Below are positions 1 to 5,005 of a DNA stretch of 5,005 bases, piece after piece. Made by a program: the position numbers and the translations under genes. How positions within the stretch are numbered: the first letter of the stretch is position 1; every line of letters starts with the position of its first letter. The DNA comes from Anaerolineales bacterium. Lineage in GTDB: Bacteria; Chloroflexota; Anaerolineae; Anaerolineales; UBA6663. The notes beneath the pieces are model-generated. The model had not been told where the DNA came from. It saw nothing but the letters and a program-made list of their open reading frames with translations, and ran no database searches. The stretch is from positions 1-5,005 of the forward strand of contig JAEURL010000413.1 of NCBI GenBank assembly GCA_016789165.1. The letters are read 5' to 3'.

Positions 1-27
1 TCGGAAACTGACCGAATGAAACGGCGG

Positions 28-37
28 CACCTCCTTT
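28..37 (-). promoter_or_regulatory. Isolated Shine-Dalgarno-like string at the left edge
   Basis: AAAGGAGGTG on the minus strand is a near-perfect anti-SD match, placed downstream of the LTD gene terminator. The 27 bases from there to the window edge contain no ATG, GTG or TTG at usable spacing. Either the string is fortuitous, or the gene it serves starts unusually far away or at a rare codon. Apart from this string, positions 1-108 show nothing I can call. Confidence 0.25.
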
Positions 38-108
38 CGCCGGCGCGGCTGACGGGGGCTGAGCCGGCCGCTGGGTTGGAAATCAACAGTCTGCCACGAG
101 CGTAGCAC

Positions 109-145
109 AAAACCGCCGGCCGGGGCTATGACCCCCGGCCGGCGG
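109..145 (-). terminator. Intrinsic terminator of the LTD/OB protein gene
   Basis: A perfect 13-bp inverted repeat, 113-125 against 133-145 (CCGCCGGCCGGGG and its complement), has a seven-base loop (126-132). On the minus strand it is followed by TTTTG (112-108). It begins only six bases past the TAA stop of the LTD gene. No T-run follows on the plus strand, so it acts for the minus strand. The U-tract is short, but the stem is entirely G-C pairs. Confidence 0.85.
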
Positions 146-151
146 GACCGG

Positions 152-3100
152 TTACGGGAGGGCCGTGGGTTCATCTGTGGGGGCCGGCCCCGCCGCCTCC
201 AGCGCTGGTTTGGCTGCAATAACCGGCTGGCGATAACGGACCCGCACCGGCACCACGTCCGGGGCATACAGCGGCTGGATCTGGTAGCCGGCCGCGCGCG
301 TCTTGGTGGCCGTCAGGTCGGTTACCACACCCGTCACCGTCCAGATATCGCCGCGCGCCACCTTGGGCCGGCGCAGCCCCGTGGAAGAAGAGAAGAAGAC
401 GCGCACCGGGCCGCGGCCGGCCTCCAGCCAGAAGGCCGTCGCCTCCAGCTTGACCACGCGCCCGGTCAGCGTCACCCACTGTCCGGCGGTCTCAGCCGCC
501 ACCGCCTGCACGGGCACGGGCAGCACCCGGCCGCCGTCCGGGGCCGCGATGTGGACGTGATACAGGTTGCGCGAGTAGAACTCCAGCCGGCCGGCGCGCA
601 GGCGCGAATAGCCGAGCAGGGTCACCACCTGGCCCGGCTCCAGCGCCGGCCAATCGCCGCGCCCGAGATAGACCGGGATGGCGCCGGTTTCGTCCTGCAG
701 GTAGATCAACCGCCGGCCCAGCAGCGGCGCCGGCACGCTCACCCGCCCGCTCAAGGTGGCCCAGGCCCCGGCCGGCCAGGTCCGAAAGACCCCGATGGGC
801 ACCAGGGCCGCCGGCGGGTTCTCAATTTTGTGGCTCTGGCGGACGGGCGGCACGGCCTGCGCCCCGTTGCCGGCCCCGGGCGAGGGCGCGCCCTGCTCCA
901 CCCAGCCGGCGCCATCCGGCACGCGCGCCCAGCTCACGTCGTCGCCGGGGTCTGCGCGGTAGGCCCATTCGTCCGCCACCTGGCCATCAGAGGTGAGCAG
1001 CCGCGCTGTATCGCCGGAGTTGTTCAGGGCCAGGCCGGTCTCGTCCTGAAAGAAGACGACGGTCTCGCCCGGCGCCAGCCAGGTGCCGGCCGGCAGCCGG
1101 AAGGGCGCGCTGCCGCCGGCCGCGTCGTCCAGCTGCCAGCCGCCCAGATCCACGGCCTCCGGGCCGGCGTTGTAAATTTCCATGAACTCCCGGCCGCCGG
1201 CGCTGGGCGCCGGCAGGAACTCGTTGAGCAGCACGGTGCGCGGAATGGGCCGCGGCGTGGGCGTTGGCAGCAGCGCCGAGTTCGGGCCGCGCGGTGTGCC
1301 GCGCAGCGGCCAGCCATCGGCGTCGCGGCCGGTGGCCGCCCCTTGATGCGTGCGCCAGTCCGGGCCTGGCCCGGCGCGTTCCATGCTCGCCAACTCGGCC
1401 GCGGCGCCGGCCGGCCAACCGGCCGCGCCCTCGACCAGGTCGATCACGCCGCCGGCCGCGTCGCGCAGGGCCAGGGTCTCGCCGCTGTTGCTCAGGCCGC
1501 CAACGTAGACCACGTCGGCGGGGATGTCGGAAATGGTCTGGTCGTCCGTGCGCTCCAGCAGCAGGTAACCGCCAGGCGGGATGACCAGGCCGGCCGGGAG
1601 GCACACGGCCAGGTCGCCGCCATCGGTCAGGGTCCAGCCGGCCAGCGGGATCGGCGCGCCGCCCGGATTGAATAATTCGATCCATTCGTCGCTCGTGGAG
1701 GCGGCCGTGCCGGCCCAGGCGACCTCGTTGATCAGGACGGCGCCGGCCGGATAGGCCGCAGCCGTCGGCGTCGGCGCAATGGTCACGGTTGGTGTGGGCG
1801 AGATCGACGGCGAGGCGGCAGGTGTGGCGGCCGGGGCCGGCGCCAGGTCGTTTGAGCCGCCCGGCGTGGCCGCCTGCTTGACCCATGCGTCCGCGCCGTC
1901 CGGCCGGCGGGCCACGGCCTCGTCGGCGGGGCCGGCGGCGTTGCCATCTGGCGCGGCGCCGCCCAGACGGACGCTGTCGATGAGCGCGCCCTGGGTGTCG
2001 CTCAGGACCAGGGTGATTGCGTTGTTCAGGGTGCCGCTGCCGCGCACGTTGCCCAGCACCAGCCGGTCGCCGGCGCGCGTGTCGGTGAAGGTCCCCAGGC
2101 CGAGGTAGCGTGTGGCCTGAAAAGCGCCGGCCGGGCTCAGGTCGCCGCTGACATCGGAGCCATCCAGCAGGCCAATCTGCCAGCCGGTCAGGTCCAGGCC
2201 GTCGGCCGTGATCAGCAGCTCCACAAATTCATCGCTGGCGCTGACGGCGCCGGCGCCGGGCGGGGCGGCAAAACCGCTGCCGCTCCAATCCTGCTGCGGA
2301 TCGGTGACGACCTCGTTGATCAGGACGGCGCCGGCGAAAGCCGGCTGCGGCGTGCGGGTGGCGGTGGGAGTGGCGGAAGGCGTTGGGCTGAGGCCGGGCG
2401 CCGCCGTCGCCGTGGGCGGGGCTGTGAGGGTGGGTGAGGCCGTGGGGCCGGCCTCGGCGGTAGCACTGGGAGCCGGTGAAGCGGTCGGTGTGACGGCCCC
2501 GCCCAGGCCGCTGTTGCGCGGGCTGGGCGGCGCGGCGTAGAAATCGCCGGCGTTCTGGTTGGTGTCCGTCAGGCCGGCGCGCACGGCGGCGCTGCTGTTG
2601 CCCAGGCCCGTGATGGGCGCGCCCTCCGCGCAACTGGCCGAGGACCCATAGCCGACAAAATCGACCACGGCTGGATCGGCGGGGCAGGCGCCGGCCAGGG
2701 GCGCGAGGCCGGCCACCAAGGCGAGCTTGCCGGCCGAGGCCGAGAGGTTGAGCGCCGCCGCCTGATCCGGGGCCGGCAAGGGCGCGCCCGCGCCGCCGCC
2801 GGAGCTGAGCGCCACCAGCCAGAAGCCGCCCGGCGGCAGCGCGCCGGCCAGCGGGATCACGCTCCAGGCGCTGCCGGCGGCCGTGGCGTATTGCACGGAC
2901 CAGCCGCCCAAGCTGAGCGCGGCCGGACCGAGGTTATACAGTTCGACGAAGTCATGACTGTAAGGCGCGCCGGCGTTGCCGCCGCCGCCGTACAGCTGGC
3001 TGATGACCAGGGACGTGGACGGTGTGCCGCCCACGGAGGCCAGGGCCGGCGCGCCGAGCGTCGGTGTGGGCGACAGGGAGGGGGTGGGCGAAGCGGTGGC

Positions 3101-3568
3101 CGCGAAGGTAGGCGCGAAGGTGGGGGTGGGCGATAACGTCGGGCTGGACAGCGGCGTGAAGGTGGGTGTGGCGGTCGCGCTGGGGAGATCGGTTGGAACC
3201 GGTGCTGGCGTGGCGGTGTCCGGGCCGGGGGTGGACGAGGCGGCCGGCTGGGACGTGGCAACGGCCGTGACTGTCTCCCCGGGCGGCACTTCCGCCGTGG
3301 CCACCGAGGTGGGAGTCTCGGCGGCGAGGCCGGTCTCTGTGGCGGCCGGCGTTGCGGAGGGAGGTTCCGGGCTGAGGGCGGGCGTGGCTTCCGGGGTGGC
3401 GCTGGCCGGCGGCTCCGCCGGTGTTTCCGTGGGCGGGGGCGGGGCGGCCGTGGCCGCGATCTCATCGGCGAGAACCGGGCGCGGCCCGGCCCAGGGCCAG
3501 CCGGCGGCGGCCAGCGCCAGGGCGAGCACCAGATTCAGAACGGCAAAGCGCGCGGGCGGCTTAGACAT
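152..3568 (-). CDS. Secreted protein with four lamin-tail (LTD) domains and C-terminal tandem OB-fold-like domains
   Basis: Complete 1138-residue gene, ATG to TAA. The start is supported by a G-rich Shine-Dalgarno-like sequence just upstream and by a good signal peptide: basic N-terminus, hydrophobic core at residues 8-22, likely cleavage after VLA (34/35). A Pro/Thr/Ser/Ala stalk spans 36-185. Four LTD-like beta-sandwich repeats follow at about 186-356, 413-574, 610-765 and 778-900. Each opens with a hydrophobic strand (LVISQLY, VLINEVV, VLINEVAWAG, VLLNEFLP), then an acidic 'DFVELYN/DEFVEL/DEWIELFN/REFMEIYN' strand, then 'L.GW.(V/I/L)'. Residues 922-1008 and about 1014-1110 look like two OB-fold domains ('ATLSGRVSV', 'IYLQDETGAIPVYL', then 'VTLTGRVV', 'WTVTGVVTDL'). 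LTDs occur in nuclear lamins and in many bacterial secreted nucleases and surface proteins. No nuclease, protease or other catalytic domain is visible, and no C-terminal membrane helix, LPXTG or sorting motif. An extracellular binding or scaffold role is inference. Domain assignment is fairly sure; function is unknown. Confidence 0.93.
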   Translation of the reverse strand: MSKPPARFAVLNLVLALALAAAGWPWAGPRPVLADEIAATAAPPPPTETPAEPPASATPEATPALSPEPPSATPAATETGLAAETPTSVATAEVPPGETVTAVATSQPAASSTPGPDTATPAPVPTDLPSATATPTFTPLSSPTLSPTPTFAPTFAATASPTPSLSPTPTLGAPALASVGGTPSTSLVISQLYGGGGNAGAPYSHDFVELYNLGPAALSLGGWSVQYATAAGSAWSVIPLAGALPPGGFWLVALSSGGGAGAPLPAPDQAAALNLSASAGKLALVAGLAPLAGACPADPAVVDFVGYGSSASCAEGAPITGLGNSSAAVRAGLTDTNQNAGDFYAAPPSPRNSGLGGAVTPTASPAPSATAEAGPTASPTLTAPPTATAAPGLSPTPSATPTATRTPQPAFAGAVLINEVVTDPQQDWSGSGFAAPPGAGAVSASDEFVELLITADGLDLTGWQIGLLDGSDVSGDLSPAGAFQATRYLGLGTFTDTRAGDRLVLGNVRGSGTLNNAITLVLSDTQGALIDSVRLGGAAPDGNAAGPADEAVARRPDGADAWVKQAATPGGSNDLAPAPAATPAASPSISPTPTVTIAPTPTAAAYPAGAVLINEVAWAGTAASTSDEWIELFNPGGAPIPLAGWTLTDGGDLAVCLPAGLVIPPGGYLLLERTDDQTISDIPADVVYVGGLSNSGETLALRDAAGGVIDLVEGAAGWPAGAAAELASMERAGPGPDWRTHQGAATGRDADGWPLRGTPRGPNSALLPTPTPRPIPRTVLLNEFLPAPSAGGREFMEIYNAGPEAVDLGGWQLDDAAGGSAPFRLPAGTWLAPGETVVFFQDETGLALNNSGDTARLLTSDGQVADEWAYRADPGDDVSWARVPDGAGWVEQGAPSPGAGNGAQAVPPVRQSHKIENPPAALVPIGVFRTWPAGAWATLSGRVSVPAPLLGRRLIYLQDETGAIPVYLGRGDWPALEPGQVVTLLGYSRLRAGRLEFYSRNLYHVHIAAPDGGRVLPVPVQAVAAETAGQWVTLTGRVVKLEATAFWLEAGRGPVRVFFSSSTGLRRPKVARGDIWTVTGVVTDLTATKTRAAGYQIQPLYAPDVVPVRVRYRQPVIAAKPALEAAGPAPTDEPTALP
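1742..1846 (-). repeat. Third P/T/S-rich linker between LTD2 and LTD3
   Basis: Encodes residues 575-609 (LAPAPAATPAASPSISPTPT and following). Same low-complexity type as the two preceding linkers and shorter still. The next junction, LTD3 to LTD4, is only about 12 residues (766-777, PTPTPRPIPR). Confidence 0.8.
2333..2500 (-). repeat. Second P/T/S-rich linker between LTD1 and LTD2
   Basis: Encodes residues 357-412 (TPTASPAPS ... SPTPSATPTATRTPQ), the same composition as the N-terminal stalk but about one third of its length. It separates the first and second LTD-like domains. Confidence 0.8.
3014..3463 (-). repeat. Low-complexity Pro/Thr/Ser/Ala stalk coding region
   Basis: Encodes residues 36-185 of the LTD protein, almost entirely P, T, S and A with imperfect SPTPT-type units (for example SPTLSPTPT and SPTPSLSPTPT). 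At DNA level the plus strand shows degenerate direct copies of G(G/T)GTGGGCGA around 3064-3131. Such segments are typically extended, often O-glycosylated spacers that hold folded domains away from the cell surface; glycosylation here is inference. The unit is not an exact tandem repeat. Confidence 0.85.
3068..3088 (+). other. Potential G-quadruplex motif in the stalk-coding region
   Basis: The plus strand, which is the template strand of the LTD gene, has four G-runs: 3068-3070, 3076-3078, 3080-3084 and 3086-3088. The loops are 5, 1 and 1 bases. This satisfies the usual G3+N1-7 pattern. It results from encoding consecutive Pro codons (CCC) on the opposite strand, and any biological role is unproven. 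Confidence 0.45.
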
Positions 3569-3572
3569 GGAT

Positions 3573-3578
3573 CCCCCT
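3573..3578 (-). promoter_or_regulatory. Shine-Dalgarno-like site for the LTD/OB protein gene
   Basis: AGGGGG on the minus strand lies four bases before the ATG at 3568-3566. It is a G-rich, imperfect version of AGGAGG with slightly short spacing. It supports this ATG, as does the signal peptide that follows immediately; no in-frame ATG occurs in the intergenic space upstream. Confidence 0.6.
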
Positions 3579-3598
3579 GGTTGTCGGCGTGCCGCCCG

Positions 3599-3627
3599 AC
3601 TCTACTGAGGCGGCTGGCAGCCCCCAA
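3599..3627 (-). promoter_or_regulatory. Candidate sigma-70-like promoter for the LTD/OB protein gene
   Basis: A promoter is expected here because the upstream gene ends in a strong terminator. On the minus strand TTGGGG (3627-3622) and TAGAGT (3604-3599) are separated by exactly 17 bases and end about 30 bases before the ATG. The match to TTGACA/TATAAT is partial in both boxes (three or four of six). In GC-rich DNA such a match can arise by chance, so this is a weak assignment resting mainly on position and spacing. Confidence 0.3.
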
Positions 3628-3652
3628 GCGGGCATTCGTTGGCCGGGGTTGG

Positions 3653-3689
3653 AAAACAAAAACGCCCGCTGACCAAGGTCAACGGGCGT
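3653..3689 (-). terminator. Intrinsic (Rho-independent) terminator of the FprA-like reductase gene
   Basis: Read on the minus strand, positions 3689-3677 pair with 3674-3662: ACGCCCG pairs with CGGGCGT, then one G-U wobble, then TGACC pairs with GGTCA. This gives a 13-bp stem with a two-base TT loop (effectively four bases once the closing pair opens). It runs directly into TTTTTGTTTT at 3662-3653. The hairpin starts about 20 bases after the TAA stop of the reductase gene. It should stop most reductase transcripts before the downstream LTD gene. Confidence 0.93.
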
Positions 3690-3708
3690 CTGAAAGCAGG
3701 GGCGGCGC

Positions 3709-5005
3709 TTAATGGGCGGGCACGGCCTTGCCCAGCGCGGTCAGCATCTCGTCCACGGACCCGAACTTGAGGCGCGGCCGGCCGGCGGCCTGGCCGTTCG
3801 ACAACTCCAGGGCGTCCAGCCGGCGCCAATCGGCGTAGGTCACAAACAGGGGCTGGCGGTCGCGCACCAGGGCCTCGACGGCGGCGGCGTCCGGCTGGGC
3901 CGGCTGACCGTGCGTGCCGCGGGCCAGGTCTTCCAGCATGCAGGTGACGGTCTCCACCGAGTCGGGCTTGTTGGTGCCAATCACGCCGCTCGGGCCGCGC
4001 TTGATCCAGCCGGCGGTGTACAGGCCGGCCAGCGGCTGCTTGGTCTCTGGGTCCAGCACGCGGCCTTTGTCGTTCAGGTTCACGCCCCAGCGCTCGTGGA
4101 AGGGCACGCCGGGCAGCGGCAGGCCGCGGTAGCCCACCGAGCGGAAGACCAGGCCGACCTCCAGCTCTTCAAACTGGTCGGTGGCCTTGGCGTTGAGGGT
4201 GCCGGTCTCGGAGGCCACCAGCACGTTGCGCACCAGGCGCATCTTGGCCACGCGCCCCTGCGCGTCGCCGATCAGCTCGACGGGCGAAACCAGGAAGCGA
4301 ATGTGCAGCCGCTTGCTCTTGCCCTCCGGCTTGCGCAGGGCGTAGCCCTGCAGGATTTCCACCTTCTTCTGCAGGGTGCGGTCCTGGGCGGCCTCCAGCG
4401 CGGCGCGGCTGAGATCATCCAGCGCCACCTCGTCCGGCCGCAGGACCACATCGGCGTCGGCCATCTCGCCGACCTCCTTCACCTCCGGGTTGGTGAAGGC
4501 GGCTTGGACCGGGCCGCGCCGGCCGAGCAGGAAGACCTCTTTGATGTTGCTGTGGCGCAGGGCCTCCAGGGCGTGCGCGGCCATATCGGTCTTGAGCAGC
4601 TCGTCGGGCGTGCGGACCAGGATGCGGGCCACGTCGATGGCGACGTTGCCCACGCCCACCACCGCCGCGCGCTCGACGGAGAGATCAAAGGGGTGATGGC
4701 GAAAGTCGGGGTGGCCGTTGTACCAGGCCACGAACTCGGTGGCTGGGTGGCTGCCCTGCAGATCTTCGCCGGGGATGCCCATCTTGCGGTCGGTCTGGGC
4801 GCCGTTGGCGAAGAGGATCTGGTGGTAGTGCTGCTGGAGGTCGGCCAGGCTCAGGTGCCGGCCGAACTCGACGTTGCCGAAGAACCGGAAGCGCGGGTTG
4901 GCCGCCATGCCGTCGAAGGCCTTGGTGACAGTCTTGATCTTGGCGTGATCGGGCGCGACGCCGTAGCGCACCAGGCCGAAGGGCGTGGGCAGGCGGTCGA
5001 ACATA
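3709..5005 (-). CDS. fprA: Ferredoxin/adrenodoxin-type NADP+ reductase (FprA family), 5' end beyond window
   Basis: FAD enzyme that transfers electrons between NADPH and ferredoxin in the cytoplasm; it belongs to the glutathione-reductase-like adrenodoxin reductase family. At least 431 residues are present. The methionine at 5002-5004 is internal: it corresponds to the 'VDM.e.LPTP.GLVR.GVAPDH.KIK' segment that lies about 35-40 residues into family members, so the N-terminal FAD-binding GxGxxG is off-window. Numbering from that Met, visible motifs are LPTPFGLVRYGVAPDH (5-20), GAQTDR (68-73), the NADP-binding VGVGNVAIDVAR (116-127), GRRGP (161-165, the arginines that bind the NADP 2'-phosphate in this family), SVGYRG (289-294) and GWIKRGPSGVIGTNK (332-346, the FAD/NADP signature). 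The C-terminal RQPLFVTYADWRRLD segment matches the tail of mycobacterial FprA. Family members often carry Asn or Gln where V118 sits, a mild variation. No ferredoxin domain is fused at the C-terminus; an N-terminal fusion as in FprB cannot be excluded. TAA stop, followed by an intrinsic terminator. Confidence 0.95.
   Translation of the reverse strand, partial: MFDRLPTPFGLVRYGVAPDHAKIKTVTKAFDGMAANPRFRFFGNVEFGRHLSLADLQQHYHQILFANGAQTDRKMGIPGEDLQGSHPATEFVAWYNGHPDFRHHPFDLSVERAAVVGVGNVAIDVARILVRTPDELLKTDMAAHALEALRHSNIKEVFLLGRRGPVQAAFTNPEVKEVGEMADADVVLRPDEVALDDLSRAALEAAQDRTLQKKVEILQGYALRKPEGKSKRLHIRFLVSPVELIGDAQGRVAKMRLVRNVLVASETGTLNAKATDQFEELEVGLVFRSVGYRGLPLPGVPFHERWGVNLNDKGRVLDPETKQPLAGLYTAGWIKRGPSGVIGTNKPDSVETVTCMLEDLARGTHGQPAQPDAAAVEALVRDRQPLFVTYADWRRLDALELSNGQAAGRPRLKFGSVDEMLTALGKAVPAH

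Noticed and set aside
21..40. Possible 3' end of 16S rRNA because of plus-strand CACCTCCTTT
   Set aside because: Only the anti-SD core matches. The conserved sequence that should precede it (AAGGTGCGGCTGGAT) is absent, so no rRNA gene ends here.
1..105. Open plus-strand frame to TAG at 103-105, perhaps the end of a convergent gene
   Set aside because: Only 34 codons long with no recognisable motif; third-position G+C is not distinctive, so it cannot be told from chance.
128..1675. 515-codon plus-strand open frame opposite the LTD gene
   Set aside because: It is the antisense shadow of a GC-rich gene: its product is Arg/Gly/Ala/Gln-rich with no domain pattern, and its ATG lies inside the loop region of the terminator hairpin. 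The minus-strand frame has a signal peptide, domain repeats, an RBS and a terminator.
3014..3463. CRISPR or exact tandem repeat array in the repetitive stalk region
   Set aside because: The units are degenerate, vary in length and keep the coding frame. There are no identical repeats with regular unique spacers.
2857..3465. Minus-strand 202-codon Arg/Pro-rich frame
   Set aside because: Out-of-frame reading of the stalk-coding DNA; extreme Arg/Pro composition, no start support, wholly inside the LTD gene.
2976..3608. Plus-strand 210-codon frame with VGVGVA-type repeats
   Set aside because: The Val/Gly/Ala periodicity is the reverse complement of Pro/Thr/Ser linker codons. Such antisense frames of PT-rich linkers are a common false annotation.
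3602..3829. 75-codon minus-strand frame spanning the reductase stop and terminator
   Set aside because: It overlaps the end of the reductase gene in another frame, reads through the terminator hairpin, and shows no homology pattern.

Overview
The window is a very GC-rich bacterial segment (about 70% G+C by eye) with two convincing genes, both on the minus strand. The larger is a secreted multi-domain protein whose Pro/Thr/Ser linkers of the 'SPTPT' type resemble those of many Chloroflexota (Anaerolineae/Caldilineae/Ardenticatenia-like) exported proteins. That lineage is an inference from style and composition, not proven here. The other gene is a housekeeping-type flavoprotein reductase whose relatives are widespread in high-GC bacteria.

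Layout in transcription order, right to left. From the right edge to 3709 lies most of an FprA-type ferredoxin/adrenodoxin-NADP+ reductase. Its first ~35-40 residues, with the first FAD-binding glycine motif, lie beyond the window. It ends at a textbook intrinsic terminator (3653-3689). The next ~85 bases hold a weak candidate promoter and a Shine-Dalgarno-like sequence for the second gene. That gene (152-3568) encodes a 1138-residue exported protein: signal peptide, long P/T/S stalk, four lamin-tail-domain-like (LTD) repeats separated by progressively shorter linkers, and two C-terminal OB-fold-like beta domains. It closes with its own intrinsic terminator (109-145). The remaining ~108 bases at the left edge contain no gene I can support, only an isolated strong Shine-Dalgarno-like string on the minus strand.

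The two genes are separated by a strong terminator, and I see no functional link between them. One is a cytoplasmic redox enzyme that would pass electrons between NADPH and ferredoxin. The other is an extracellular, probably adhesive or nucleic-acid/polymer-associated protein with no visible enzyme domain. The most interesting item is the architecture of the LTD/OB protein. It looks like the non-catalytic parts of secreted nucleases assembled without the nuclease domain, and without a recognisable surface anchor. I found no CRISPR array, tRNA, rRNA, insertion sequence or phage feature, and no convincing new multi-gene system.
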